64,000 nucleotides of DNA. Origin: GCA-002728855 sp036340635 (GTDB lineage: Bacteria > Bacteroidota > Bacteroidia > Flavobacteriales > Flavobacteriaceae). Positions 1 to 9,449 of the stretch are shown here, piece after piece (position 1 is the first letter of the stretch; each line of letters begins with the position of its first letter). The notes under the pieces were generated by a model, which was given only the letters and a program-made list of their open reading frames with translations, did no database searches and was not told the DNA's origin. The stretch covers positions 45,703 through 109,702 of the forward strand of contig JAYYYF010000017.1 of assembly GCA_036340635.1 (NCBI GenBank). The letters run 5' to 3'. The position numbers and the translations under genes are program-made.

Positions 1-108
1 TATTCTAATAACCTTAAGAAATATTTTTTAACAACTTCTTTTAATGATGTTGTTGTTCAATGTGATATTTTTGGAAAAGAAAGAATGCTCAAAGCAACAC
101 ATAAATAA
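1..108 (+). CDS. 3' end of an unidentified gene (partial)
   Basis: Frame 1 is open from the window edge to a TAA at 106-108, which directly abuts the ATG of the DNA ligase gene. The visible 35-residue tail is basic and ends DIFGKERMLKATHK. No motif allows a family assignment. The zero-base junction suggests it is co-transcribed with ligA. It could also be chance open frame, since only the C-terminus is visible. Confidence 0.5.
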   Translation, partial: YSNNLKKYFLTTSFNDVVVQCDIFGKERMLKATHK

Positions 109-2109
109 ATGGATAAACTGAAAAAAAAAATAAATGAATTACGTGTTGAACTTCATGACCATAACCATAGGTATTATATTCTAGATAAGCCAATAATAAG
201 TGACTACGATTTTGATCAAAAACTAGATGAATTGATCAAGTTAGAAGCTTTACATCCTGAGTTGTATAATTCTAATTCTCCAACTCAGAGAATTGGCGGA
301 GGTATTACAAAGTTATTTAACACTAAATCTCATAAGTTTCCTATGTACTCACTTGACAATACTTATTCAAAAGAGGAAATTGAACAATGGTCAAACAGAG
401 TACAAAAGACATTATTGGACAAAAGTTTTTCTTACACATGTGAATTAAAATATGATGGAGCATCTGTTAGCTTAACCTATCAAAATGGGGTTTTTGTTTC
501 TGGGGTTACAAGAGGAGATGGTAATCAAGGAGATGATATAACCTTAAATTTAAAAACAATACCATCTATTCCTCTTATTTTAAGAGGGGACTTTCCTGAT
601 TATTTTGAGGTTAGAGCTGAAGTTATTTTGCCAATTGATGGTTTTAAAAAGTTAAATGAAGGAAGAATAAAAAATGGAGAGCCTCCATTTATGAATCCAA
701 GAAATACTGCTTCTGGGTCATTAAAGCTTCAGGATAGTAGCATTGTTTCTAAGAGGCCTTTAGAATGTTTTGTATACTCGATAGTTGCAGATAGATTAGA
801 GGTAACTTCTCAGCATCAATCATTACAGAAATTAAGTTCTTGGGGCTTTAAAGTTCCTGACACATCAATTAAAGCCAATAATTTAATGGAGGTGTTCAAT
901 TATATTGAAAAGTGGAATAAAGAAAGATTTAACTTGCCATATGAAATTGATGGTGTTGTGATCAAGATAAATGATTTTGATGATCATAAGACTCTAGGAT
1001 ATACTGCTAAGGCTCCTAGATGGGCAGTGGCTTTTAAATTTGAATCTGAACGCACTAGGACAAAATTAATATCTGTAGAATATCAAATTGGCCGAACAGG
1101 GGCTGTAACACCAGTAGCCAACTTGGAACGAGTCTTGCTTTCAGGAACTACTGTTAAAAGAGCCTCATTACATAATTCTGATCAAATAGAAAGGTTGTCG
1201 TTAAGAATAGGTGATTCGGTTTTCATAGAAAAAGGGGGAGAAATTATTCCTAAAATTGTATCTATAGATCAGAATTATAGAGGAAATGAAAGTGATAAGA
1301 TAAATTTTATTTCTAATTGTCCAGATTGTGGAACTAGTTTAATTAGAATTGAAGGAGAAGCACAACATTATTGTCCAAATCAGAATTATTGTGACCCCCA
1401 AAATATTGGTAGGATTCAGCATTTTGCATCAAGAAAAGCAATGAATATAGACGGGCTAGGCAACGAGAGAATTGCTTTATTTTATAGAGAGAAAGTCATA
1501 AGAAATATAGCTGATTTATATACGATTTCTCCTAAATTCCTTGAAAAACTAGATGGTATGGCAGAAAGGTCTATCAATAAATTAATTGATTCAATTGAAT
1601 TGTCAAAAAAAAGGCCTTTTCCCAAGGTGCTTTTTGGATTAGGAATTAGACATGTTGGTGAAACTGTAGCTATTAAATTAGCCAACACATTCAAATCAAT
1701 TGATAAGCTAATTAATTCTAAAAAGGAACATCTCTTATCGATAAATGAGATTGGTGACAAAATAGCTGAAAGTCTTAGCATCTATTTTCAAAATGAAACT
1801 AATTTAAAAACAATAGATAGACTAAAAAATGCTGGATTAATTTTCTCAATACAGGAAAAAAAAGAATTTTCATTTGACTATTTGAAAGATAAGAAGTTTG
1901 TTATAACTGGTACGTTTGAAAAAAATACTCGCGAGGAGCTTAAAAATAAAATCTTATTGTTTGGAGGCACAATTTCTTCTTCAATATCAAAGAATATTGA
2001 TTTTTTAATTTCTGGCGAAAATCCAGGCCCAATTAAAGTTGAAAAGGCAAATAATTTGGGTGTTAAAATAATTAGTGAAGAAGATTTTTATAAAATGATA
2101 AAGCAATAA
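109..2109 (+). CDS. ligA: NAD-dependent DNA ligase LigA
   Basis: Seals nicks in duplex DNA during replication and repair, using NAD+ as adenylate donor. The full 666-residue family architecture is present. The adenylation domain carries the KYDG nucleotidyl-lysine motif (Lys114). It is followed by the OB fold, a four-cysteine zinc finger (Cys404, 407, 422, 428), helix-hairpin-helix repeats (about 430-580) and a C-terminal BRCT domain (about 590-666, with KKFVITGTF). The ATG immediately follows the stop of the preceding frame. Length and motifs match E. coli LigA closely, so the assignment is firm. Confidence 0.97.
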   Translation: MDKLKKKINELRVELHDHNHRYYILDKPIISDYDFDQKLDELIKLEALHPELYNSNSPTQRIGGGITKLFNTKSHKFPMYSLDNTYSKEEIEQWSNRVQKTLLDKSFSYTCELKYDGASVSLTYQNGVFVSGVTRGDGNQGDDITLNLKTIPSIPLILRGDFPDYFEVRAEVILPIDGFKKLNEGRIKNGEPPFMNPRNTASGSLKLQDSSIVSKRPLECFVYSIVADRLEVTSQHQSLQKLSSWGFKVPDTSIKANNLMEVFNYIEKWNKERFNLPYEIDGVVIKINDFDDHKTLGYTAKAPRWAVAFKFESERTRTKLISVEYQIGRTGAVTPVANLERVLLSGTTVKRASLHNSDQIERLSLRIGDSVFIEKGGEIIPKIVSIDQNYRGNESDKINFISNCPDCGTSLIRIEGEAQHYCPNQNYCDPQNIGRIQHFASRKAMNIDGLGNERIALFYREKVIRNIADLYTISPKFLEKLDGMAERSINKLIDSIELSKKRPFPKVLFGLGIRHVGETVAIKLANTFKSIDKLINSKKEHLLSINEIGDKIAESLSIYFQNETNLKTIDRLKNAGLIFSIQEKKEFSFDYLKDKKFVITGTFEKNTREELKNKILLFGGTISSSISKNIDFLISGENPGPIKVEKANNLGVKIISEEDFYKMIKQ

Positions 2110-2136
2110 AATATATTTTTCCTTTTTTTAAAAAAT

Positions 2137-2158
2137 TGAGTCATTTAAATTAGACTCA
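2137..2158 (+). terminator. weak hairpin after ligA
   Basis: TGAGTC (2137-2142) and GACTCA (2153-2158) form a 6-bp stem with a 10-base A/T loop between ligA and the next gene. Only a short T-stretch follows, so this is at best a weak terminator or an mRNA-processing hairpin. Confidence 0.25.
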
Positions 2159-2182
2159 GTTTAAAGTGTTTAAATTTAAATT

Positions 2183-2719
2183 ATGAATTTTTTTAAAAAT
2201 TATTTCCTTTATAGAGTTTATAATAAAGAAATTAATTATAACGAAAGACCTCCAAGACGTAAATTTTCAGATAAAATTAGAAACATTGCTGTAATACTTG
2301 ATGGGAATCTTGTTATTCCAGAAGATCTCTTTCTAAATTTAGGATCTGCTTTTGGACTTTCCAGAGGGAAGATTTTTATGCTAACCTATTCTGAGCTAAA
2401 AAATAATAATAAAGTAGTTTTTAGTAATGGTATTTTTTGCAAATCTGATATTAGTTTTTTAGGAAAATTTAATAATATTTTAGATAAATTTTGTTCAAAA
2501 AGATATGATGTCCTTATCAACTACTATAATAGAAATTTTTTACCTATGAAACTAGTTAGTTTGAGGTGCAAGAGTAGAATAAGCCTTGGCTTTCCAAATG
2601 TTGATCATCGATTAAATGATTTGATTTTAAACATAGACATAACAGATAACCCATTATTTTTGTCAGAATCTGAAAAGTATTTAAAATTAATATATAGTGG
2701 CTTTAGTGAAAAAAATTAA
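2183..2719 (+). CDS. conserved flavobacterial protein of unknown function (DUF6913-like)
   Basis: A 178-residue soluble protein with no signal peptide or membrane span. The N-terminal third is basic (YNERPPRRKFSDKIRNIAVI). It then has a hydrophobic strand and a conserved-looking VILDGNLVI segment. A protein of this kind sits between ligA and dapA in many Flavobacteriia; I recall it as DUF6913 but cannot check this. No catalytic motif is recognisable. Its 3' end overlaps the start region of dapA, which indicates translational coupling with dapA. Confidence 0.75.
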   Translation: MNFFKNYFLYRVYNKEINYNERPPRRKFSDKIRNIAVILDGNLVIPEDLFLNLGSAFGLSRGKIFMLTYSELKNNNKVVFSNGIFCKSDISFLGKFNNILDKFCSKRYDVLINYYNRNFLPMKLVSLRCKSRISLGFPNVDHRLNDLILNIDITDNPLFLSESEKYLKLIYSGFSEKN

Positions 2720-3593
2720 AGGGCATGGTGTAGCGATGATTACGCCTTTCAATAAAAACCTTAAAGTTGATTTTGATTCAATTTCTAAGATAACTGAAAA
2801 CTTGTTAAATAATGGAACTGATTTTTTAGTCCTCCTAGGCACCACTTCTGAATCCCCCACAGTACTAAAAGACGAGAAGAAGGATATTATAGATCACATA
2901 GTTACTATTAACTCTAATAGAGTTCCTCTTCTACTAGGTCTTGGCAGCAATAGTACTCAAGAAGTTTTAAACGACTTAAAATACTATAATCTTGACCCAT
3001 TCTCTGCCATACTCTCAGTTACTCCTTATTATAACAAACCCAATCAAACGGGTTTATATAATCATTACAGGTCAATAGCCATTAATTCACCATTGCCTAT
3101 AATTTTATACAATGTCCCTGGTAGAACTGGTATTAATTTGACACCCGATACAGTTTTTACATTGGCTCGAGATTTTGAGAACATTATTGGGATAAAGGAG
3201 GCTTCAAATAATCTTGATCAAGCGAAAGAAATTATAAGTAAATGTTCAAAAGACTTTATTGTTCTTTCCGGAGATGATCATCTTGCAGCACCAATGATAA
3301 TTTCAGGAGCTAAAGGATTAATATCTGTTATTGGGAATGCTATTCCTAGAACATGTTCATCATTGGTTAATTTAGCGCTAGAAAACAATATTGACAAAGC
3401 TCTATTATTGCAAAATGAAATTTCAAATTTAATTAAAATGATTTTTTCTGAAGGGAATCCAACTGGCATTAAAGCACTTATGAATATTTTAGGTCTTTGC
3501 CAAAATGAATTGAGATTACCGCTTGTTCCTGCTAGCAATAAACTTTTTGAGATGCTAAAAGAAGAAATTACTTTGAATAAAGGTTTTTTATAA
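2706..3593 (+). CDS. dapA: 4-hydroxy-tetrahydrodipicolinate synthase DapA
   Basis: Condenses pyruvate with aspartate semialdehyde, the first committed step of the diaminopimelate/lysine pathway. This is a (beta/alpha)8 class I aldolase. It shows the GVAMITPF N-terminal signature, the YNVPGRTG segment with the catalytic Tyr, and the Schiff-base Lys164 in GIKEAS. There is no ATG. A GTG at 2706 gives the usual MKKIKGHGVA-type N-terminus and is preferred, while an in-frame GTG at 2697 would add three residues. Either start lies inside the end of the upstream gene. Length (about 295) is normal. Confidence 0.95.
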   Translation: MKKIKGHGVAMITPFNKNLKVDFDSISKITENLLNNGTDFLVLLGTTSESPTVLKDEKKDIIDHIVTINSNRVPLLLGLGSNSTQEVLNDLKYYNLDPFSAILSVTPYYNKPNQTGLYNHYRSIAINSPLPIILYNVPGRTGINLTPDTVFTLARDFENIIGIKEASNNLDQAKEIISKCSKDFIVLSGDDHLAAPMIISGAKGLISVIGNAIPRTCSSLVNLALENNIDKALLLQNEISNLIKMIFSEGNPTGIKALMNILGLCQNELRLPLVPASNKLFEMLKEEITLNKGFL

Positions 3594-3638
3594 TTTTTCA
3601 TCTTTTTTTTTTACAACAATTTTTAAGGAAATATTTAC

Positions 3639-3646
3639 TAATTTCG
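3639..3646 (+). promoter_or_regulatory. TAnnTTTG-like -7 box before bamD
   Basis: TAATTTCG matches the Bacteroidota -7 consensus TAnnTTTG at all but one position. It ends four bases before the bamD ATG, the same distance that separates the rnpB box from the RNA 5' end. If active it would give a leaderless bamD transcript. No clear -33 TTTG is visible. Confidence 0.35.
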
Positions 3647-3650
3647 GGGC

Positions 3651-4463
3651 ATGAAAAGAATAGCTTCTCAATTAATCTCTGTTTTCACAATAATATTTTT
3701 TCTTTTTTCATGTAATGAATATCAGAATCTTTTAAAAAGTGATAATAACTCTGAAAAATATAGAGCTGCTGAAACTTATTATAATTCTGGAGATTTTAGA
3801 AGAGCAAATCGAATATTAGAAGATATAATTCCCTTTTATAGAGGTAAACCCCAAGCTGAACGAATAATTTTTTTTCATGCAAATTCATACTATAATCTTA
3901 AGATGTATTATTTGTCAGCTGCTCAGTTTGAAAAGTTTACAAAATCTTATCCGAAAAGTGAAAAATTTGAAGAAGCCAATTTTATGATTTCAAAATGTTA
4001 TTATATGCTTTCTCCTGTTCATAGCCTTGATCAAAAGGACACAAATACTGCGATAGAAAAACTTCAGATTTTTTTAAACAATTATCCAAATTCGAAATAT
4101 GTGAAAGAGGGAAATAATCTTATTTCTGAGCTTCAAGAAAAACTTGAAAAAAAAGAATTCGAAATATCTAAACAATATTATACTATTAGAGATTATAAAG
4201 CAGCAATAAGATCCATTGATAATTTCATCGGTGGATTTGCTGGTACTAAATATAGAGAAGAGGCGATGTATTATAAATTTCTCTCTTCTTATGAAATTGC
4301 TATTAATAGTATTCCGTCTAAAAGGCTTGATAGACTTAACGATTTAAAGCAATTACATTCTTCTATATTGAAATATTATCCTGAGACTATATTTCAAGAT
4401 CAACTTCTATCTAAAATGAATGTTGTAGAAAAAGAAATTAATAATTTTGAACAAATAAATTAA
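3651..4463 (+). CDS. bamD: outer-membrane assembly lipoprotein BamD
   Basis: Periplasm-facing lipoprotein of the BAM complex that inserts beta-barrel proteins into the outer membrane. A hydrophobic signal peptide ends in the lipobox FLFSC (Cys21). About 250 residues of TPR-like helices follow, with typical segments such as AAETYYNSGDFRRA and AAQFEKFTKSYPKS. The length of 270 residues fits flavobacterial BamD. It is followed after six bases by rpoZ, the usual neighbour in this lineage. Identification rests on TPR pattern, lipobox and synteny. Confidence 0.9.
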   Translation: MKRIASQLISVFTIIFFLFSCNEYQNLLKSDNNSEKYRAAETYYNSGDFRRANRILEDIIPFYRGKPQAERIIFFHANSYYNLKMYYLSAAQFEKFTKSYPKSEKFEEANFMISKCYYMLSPVHSLDQKDTNTAIEKLQIFLNNYPNSKYVKEGNNLISELQEKLEKKEFEISKQYYTIRDYKAAIRSIDNFIGGFAGTKYREEAMYYKFLSSYEIAINSIPSKRLDRLNDLKQLHSSILKYYPETIFQDQLLSKMNVVEKEINNFEQIN

Positions 4464-4469
4464 AATAAG

Positions 4470-4799
4470 ATGACCAAGTACAGAAAATCAAAAGCGCCAG
4501 TAACTACTATAACTTATAGTAGAGATAAGATTGAAGAAGCAACCGACAATATATATAAAGCTATATCAATAATAGCAAAGAGGTCTAATCAAGTGAATTT
4601 AGAGATCAGGAAGGAACTACATGAAAAATTAGATGAGTTTGCTACAAATAATGATAGCCTTGAAGAAATTTTTGAGAATAAGGAACAAATTGAAGTTTCA
4701 AAGTTTTATGAGAAACTTCCAAAATCTTATGCAATTGCAATTGAAGAATGGTTGGACGATAATATTTATCATAGGAATACAGAGGAACCGAATTCTTAA
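4470..4799 (+). CDS. rpoZ: RNA polymerase omega subunit (flavobacterial type)
   Basis: Small accessory subunit that helps assemble the beta' subunit into RNA polymerase. The 109 residues contain TITYSRDKIEEATDNIYKAI and AISIIAKRSNQVN, which correspond to the conserved omega core. The C-terminal EEIFENKEQIEVSKFYEKLP stretch is characteristic of the longer omega found in Flavobacteriia. The gene lies between bamD and coaBC with gaps of six and three bases, so it is operonic. Confidence 0.9.
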   Translation: MTKYRKSKAPVTTITYSRDKIEEATDNIYKAISIIAKRSNQVNLEIRKELHEKLDEFATNNDSLEEIFENKEQIEVSKFYEKLPKSYAIAIEEWLDDNIYHRNTEEPNS

Positions 4800-4802
4800 A
4801 TC

Positions 4803-6011
4803 ATGAGTGTTTTAATAGGCAAGAAGGTACTCCTCGGTATTAGTGGTGGAATAGCAGCCTATAAAACTCCTTTGATAATTCGTTTATTAAAGAAAAACAA
4901 ATGCGAGGTGAGGGTCATTATGACTCCTTCTGCTAAGGATTTTGTAAGTCCACTTACTCTTTCAACACTTTCTGAAAATGATGTTCTTTCAACTTTTACT
5001 AGTGAAGGTATAGACAATGAAAATTGGAATAATCATGTATCTATCGCTAAATGGGCAGATTTGTTTTTAATTGCACCGGCAACATCAAATACAATTTCAT
5101 CAATGGCATTTGCAAAGTGTAATAATTTATTAATTGCTGCATATTTATCATGTACAACGGATATATATATTGCTCCTTCTATGGATCTTGACATGTATAA
5201 AAATAGAGCTAATCAAAACAACATGGAAAGCCTTAAAAAAGCAGGAAATAAAATTTTGCCTGTTGGGGAAGGATTTCTTGCAAGTGGACTTGAAGGAAAA
5301 GGAAGGATGTTGGAACCTGAAGAAATAATAAAATATATAGAAAATGACATAACCAAAAATCTACCATTGAGAGGGAAAAAAGTTTTAATTACTGCTGGTC
5401 CGACATATGAGTCAATTGATCCAGTTAGGTTTATTGGAAATAGAAGTAGTGGAAAAATGGGGTTTGAACTTGCTCTACGCGCAGTAGAACTAGGCGCATA
5501 TGTTTTTCTTTTTTCTGGCCCCACTTCTCTTGATCTTAACAACTCTTCTGTGAAAATTATTCGAGTCAATGATTCAGATGAGATGTTTGAAAAAGTCATG
5601 AAAGACTATGATGAAATGGATATTGTTATTGCAGCTGCAGCTGTTTCTGATTTCAAATCAAAAAAAATTATACCCCACAAAATTAAAAATAAGAAAAAGT
5701 CAATTAATCTTGAATTTGTCCCAACAAAAGATATATTGGAACATATGGGAGAAAGAAAAAAAAAGCAATTTTTAGTTGGCTTTTCTTTAGAAACTGAAAA
5801 TGAGATTGATAATTCACTTTTGAAATTAGAGAATAAAAATCTTGATGCCATTATTCTAAATTCATTAAATGATAAAAGAGGCGGATTTATGAGTGATGAT
5901 AATAAAATTACTTTTATTAGGTCTAAGGATGACATAACCTTTTTTGACTTGAAATCAAAGCGCTTAGTGGCAATAGATATATTTAACAAAATTTTATCTG
6001 AATATGCGTAA
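4803..6011 (+). CDS. coaBC: bifunctional phosphopantothenoylcysteine decarboxylase / phosphopantothenate-cysteine ligase CoaBC
   Basis: Catalyses two consecutive steps of coenzyme A synthesis: CTP-dependent coupling of cysteine to phosphopantothenate, then FMN-dependent decarboxylation. The N-terminal CoaC flavoprotein domain (about 1-185) begins GKKVLLGISGGIAAYK. It contains the catalytic His in NHVSIAKWAD, the APATSNT motif and the APSMDLDMY motif. The CoaB domain follows (GKKVLITAGPTYESIDPVRFI, about 190-402). The 402-residue length is normal. Its end overlaps the next gene by eight bases. Confidence 0.96.
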   Translation: MSVLIGKKVLLGISGGIAAYKTPLIIRLLKKNKCEVRVIMTPSAKDFVSPLTLSTLSENDVLSTFTSEGIDNENWNNHVSIAKWADLFLIAPATSNTISSMAFAKCNNLLIAAYLSCTTDIYIAPSMDLDMYKNRANQNNMESLKKAGNKILPVGEGFLASGLEGKGRMLEPEEIIKYIENDITKNLPLRGKKVLITAGPTYESIDPVRFIGNRSSGKMGFELALRAVELGAYVFLFSGPTSLDLNNSSVKIIRVNDSDEMFEKVMKDYDEMDIVIAAAAVSDFKSKKIIPHKIKNKKKSINLEFVPTKDILEHMGERKKKQFLVGFSLETENEIDNSLLKLENKNLDAIILNSLNDKRGGFMSDDNKITFIRSKDDITFFDLKSKRLVAIDIFNKILSEYA

Positions 6012-6888
6012 TTTATTATTATTATTCTTTTTTTTAAATAATTCAAGCCTAATTTCCCAAGAGCTAAATTGTCAAGTAATTATAAATTCAGATCTTGTTG
6101 ATCAAACAAATCAAAAAATTTTCAAAACCCTTCAAGCTTCTTTAAATGAATTTATTAATACTAATTCATGGACTAGGAGAGATTTTTTAAGTCATGAAAA
6201 GATAACTTGTAGCTTTGTTTTGAATCTCACAAATTATAGTGCAGATCAATTTGAAGGTACCTTGCAAGTTCAATCACAGCGACCAATTTTTATGACTGAT
6301 TATGATAGTCCTATCATTAATTTTTTAGATAAAGATATTAAGTTTAGATATCAGGAGTATCAACCTTTATTTTATAATAGTGAGGCTTTTGAATCAAATT
6401 TAATCTCGCTTTTTAGCTTTTATATTTATTTAATTTTGGGGCTTGATGCGGAGACTTATAGCTTAAATGGCGGTGAATCATATATTGAGCAAGCTCAAAA
6501 AATAGTTAATCTTTCTCAGCAAGAGGGACGAGGATGGAGTCAAAACGATGGGAATAGAAATAGATATTGGCTTATTGACGCCATTCAATCAAATTCATAC
6601 AAAGAGTATCGAAAAACTCTTTATGATTATCATCGCAAAGGAATGGATAATTTGGCTGATGATCCATTAAATGCTAAGAAGCAGATAATGTTTTCTCTGG
6701 CTAATCTTGAAACACTATATGTTAGAAGACCTAATGCTTTTCCTATTCAGATTTTTTTTGATGCAAAATCTCAAGAAATTGTTGATGTTTTTTCTTCTGG
6801 TCCTAAAGTAGATTTTGAAAAAACTTTTATTTTGTTAAACAAAGTGGCACCTTTTTTTGCAACTAAATGGAAGCAAATTAAGTATTAA
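6004..6888 (+). CDS. secreted DUF4835-family protein
   Basis: A 294-residue protein with a short hydrophobic signal peptide (LLLLFFFLNNSSLISQ) and a mature part rich in aromatic and polar residues. No catalytic motif is seen. A protein of this type, DUF4835 as I recall, sits between coaBC and recN across Flavobacteriia. Function is unknown. Export to the periplasm or outer membrane is inferred from the signal. The eight-base overlap with coaBC argues for translational coupling. Confidence 0.8.
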   Translation: MRNLLLLFFFLNNSSLISQELNCQVIINSDLVDQTNQKIFKTLQASLNEFINTNSWTRRDFLSHEKITCSFVLNLTNYSADQFEGTLQVQSQRPIFMTDYDSPIINFLDKDIKFRYQEYQPLFYNSEAFESNLISLFSFYIYLILGLDAETYSLNGGESYIEQAQKIVNLSQQEGRGWSQNDGNRNRYWLIDAIQSNSYKEYRKTLYDYHRKGMDNLADDPLNAKKQIMFSLANLETLYVRRPNAFPIQIFFDAKSQEIVDVFSSGPKVDFEKTFILLNKVAPFFATKWKQIKY

Positions 6889-6924
6889 AATATTTGAATA
6901 TTTTTATAATTAAATAATTTAATC

Positions 6925-8577
6925 TTGATTACAAGTTTAAGTATAAAAAATTATGCTTTAATAGAAAGTCTACAAGTCGATTTCTCAGAAGGAATGACTT
7001 GTATAACTGGGGAAACAGGTGCTGGCAAATCTATTCTTTTAGGGGCTTTAAATTTAATTTTAGGTAAAAGAGCAGATTTGACATTGCTTAAGGATCCTCA
7101 AAAAAAATGTATTGTAGAAGGTTCATTTAATTTAGAAGGTTATGATTTGGTTAACTTTTTTGAAGAAAAAAGTTTAGATTATGACACTGAAACTATTATA
7201 AGAAGGGAAATTTCATCTATTGGAAAGTCAAGAGCTTTTATTAATGATACTCCTGTAAATCTAGATACACTTAATCTTTTTGGTCAGTATTTAATAGATG
7301 TACATTCTCAAAATGAAAATGAGATAATGCTTAACTCTGATTATCAAATGTTAGTTCTTGATTTTTTTGCTAAAAATCAGAAGCTTTCAAATAAATATAG
7401 ATTTAAGTTTAAAGAATATCGATCTTTAATTACCAAACTTGAAGAAATTGAGTCTTCTCAAGAAAAATTATCTGAAAATATTGACTACAAAGCTTTTCTT
7501 TACAAGGAACTCGAGAAGATAGATTTGTCTGATAATATCCAAACTTTAATGGAAGAGAAGGTAAGTTTTCTTTCTAACATTGAAGATTTTAAACTCTCTA
7601 TTTTAGAAGGTATTGAACTTATTGAGGCAGAAAACATTGGATTATTAACTCAAATCTCATCTTTAAATTCACTTTTGAATAAGTTTTCAGAAAAATCTTC
7701 AAACTTCAAAAGCCTTTCTGCTAGGGTTTCAAGTATTTCATATGATTTAATGGATATTTTGACTGAATTAAGATCATCTTTGGATGAAGCTGAGAGCAAT
7801 CCTGGAGAATTAAAGGATTTGGAATTACAATTAGATTTAATTTATTCATTGTACAAAAAACACAAAGTCAATAGTGCAAAAGATTTAATTTTAATTAAGG
7901 ATAATCTTTTTAAAGAAATAAACTCCTTTGAAAACTTTGACAAGAATATTAATGAGTTAAAGTCTCTAAAAGATAGATGTGAAAGTGAATTGAATGCATT
8001 ATCAATTGAAATACATAAAAATAGAATTAATGCAATTCCAATTTTAATTAAGGAACTAAAAGTTTTACTAGGAAAAATGGGAATGAAAAACTCAAAATTT
8101 AAAATTAATATGATTCAAAGTGAAAGCTTTTTGAAAAATGGCAAGGAAATTATAGAATTTATGTTTTCAGCTAATAAAGGATCAAAATTTAGCCCTTTAA
8201 GGAAGGTTGTTTCTGGTGGTGAGCTCTCTAGAATAATTCTTTCAATGAAGAGCATTTTGGCTCAATATAAAAAATTACCTACGATTATATTTGATGAAAT
8301 AGATTCAGGTGTTTCAGGTATTATTTCTAATGGATTAGCTGATGTTATGTTTGATATGTCAAGAAAAATGCAAGTATTAACGATTACTCATTCACCGCAA
8401 ATAGCCTCAAAAGGGAATGTTCATTTTAGTATTTATAAAGAAATTTCAGATAACTCGACAGTTACTAAATTAAAAAATCTGAATAATAAAGAAAGGATAA
8501 AAGAAATTGCTTTTATGTTGTCAGGTAAAAAAATAACCAACTCAGCACTAGAACATGCAAAACAATTACTCAATTAA
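6925..8577 (+). CDS. recN: DNA repair protein RecN
   Basis: SMC-like ATPase that acts early in recombinational double-strand-break repair. The N-terminus LSIKNYALIESLQVDF and Walker A GETGAGKS (about residues 29-36) are typical. Coiled-coil arms lie between roughly 155 and 370. The C-terminal ABC signature VSGGELSRI and Walker B TIIFDEIDSGVSG complete the ATPase. The start is a TTG at 6925, because no upstream ATG exists and the family begins exactly here. The 550-residue length is normal. Confidence 0.95.
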   Translation: MITSLSIKNYALIESLQVDFSEGMTCITGETGAGKSILLGALNLILGKRADLTLLKDPQKKCIVEGSFNLEGYDLVNFFEEKSLDYDTETIIRREISSIGKSRAFINDTPVNLDTLNLFGQYLIDVHSQNENEIMLNSDYQMLVLDFFAKNQKLSNKYRFKFKEYRSLITKLEEIESSQEKLSENIDYKAFLYKELEKIDLSDNIQTLMEEKVSFLSNIEDFKLSILEGIELIEAENIGLLTQISSLNSLLNKFSEKSSNFKSLSARVSSISYDLMDILTELRSSLDEAESNPGELKDLELQLDLIYSLYKKHKVNSAKDLILIKDNLFKEINSFENFDKNINELKSLKDRCESELNALSIEIHKNRINAIPILIKELKVLLGKMGMKNSKFKINMIQSESFLKNGKEIIEFMFSANKGSKFSPLRKVVSGGELSRIILSMKSILAQYKKLPTIIFDEIDSGVSGIISNGLADVMFDMSRKMQVLTITHSPQIASKGNVHFSIYKEISDNSTVTKLKNLNNKERIKEIAFMLSGKKITNSALEHAKQLLN

Positions 8578-8580
8578 CTT

Positions 8581-8588
8581 TATCTTTG
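8581..8588 (+). promoter_or_regulatory. -7 box upstream of fabI
   Basis: TATCTTTG is a full match to TAnnTTTG. Using the spacing seen at rnpB, transcription would start near 8593 and leave a 15-base leader before the fabI ATG at 8608. A -33 element is not obvious. Confidence 0.4.
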
Positions 8589-8607
8589 TTCTAATTAATA
8601 AAAATAT

Positions 8608-9426
8608 ATGTTTCATAAAATATTAGAAGGTAAAAGAGGAATTATATTTGGGGCTCTTGATGAAATGTCAATTGCTTGGAAAACTGCTGAGGCAGTAAAA
8701 TTAGCTGGTGGAGAATTTGTTTTAACAAATGCTCCAGTTGCTCTTAGAATGGGAAAAATAGATGAGCTGGCAAAAAAAACTGATTCCGAGATATTCCCTG
8801 CAGACGTAACAAAAGAGGATGACCTTAATAAACTTGTTGAATTTACTCTCAATCATTTTAATTCAAAACTTGATTTTGTTTTACATTCAGTTGGCATGTC
8901 AATTAATGTTAGAAAAGGAAAACATTACACAGATTTAAATTATGATTGGATGGCTAAAGGATCTGATGTTTCAGCTGTTTCATTTCATAAACTTATGCAG
9001 ACGCTCTTTAAAAAGGATGCTATGAATAAATGGGGAAGCATAATTGCGTTGTCCTATATAGCAGCACAACGAATTTTCCCTAATTATAATGACATGGCTG
9101 ACAATAAAGCCCTTTTAGAATCTATTGCTAGAAGTTTTGGTTATTTTTTTGGGAAATCAAAACAAGTTAGGGTAAACACTATTTCTCAGTCACCTACTAT
9201 TACAACTGCAGGTAAAGGAGTTAAAGGATTTAACCAATTTATTAATTTTTCTAAAAAACTATCACCCTTAGGAAACGCATCTGCCAAGGATTGTGCAGAT
9301 TATATAGTAGTAATGTTTTCAGATTATACGAGGAAAGTTACCCTTCAGAACCTTTACAATGATGGCGGATATTCAAGTGTTGGTGTTAGTGAAGAAATCT
9401 TGGATTTGCTTGAAGACAAGAGTTAA
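8608..9426 (+). CDS. fabI: enoyl-[acyl-carrier-protein] reductase (NADH) FabI
   Basis: Reduces trans-2-enoyl-ACP in the last step of each fatty-acid elongation cycle. This is a short-chain dehydrogenase fold. The cofactor region has the FabI form (GALDEMSIAW, in place of the usual GVASNRSIAY). The catalytic pair is Tyr160 and Lys167 in YNDMADNK (spacing Y-x6-K), and LSYIAAQRIFPNYN is the FabI active-site strand. At 272 residues it is full length. It is the probable target of triclosan-type inhibitors, as in other FabI proteins. Confidence 0.94.
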   Translation: MFHKILEGKRGIIFGALDEMSIAWKTAEAVKLAGGEFVLTNAPVALRMGKIDELAKKTDSEIFPADVTKEDDLNKLVEFTLNHFNSKLDFVLHSVGMSINVRKGKHYTDLNYDWMAKGSDVSAVSFHKLMQTLFKKDAMNKWGSIIALSYIAAQRIFPNYNDMADNKALLESIARSFGYFFGKSKQVRVNTISQSPTITTAGKGVKGFNQFINFSKKLSPLGNASAKDCADYIVVMFSDYTRKVTLQNLYNDGGYSSVGVSEEILDLLEDKS

Positions 9427-9449
9427 TAGCAAGATTTAAACATGATGTC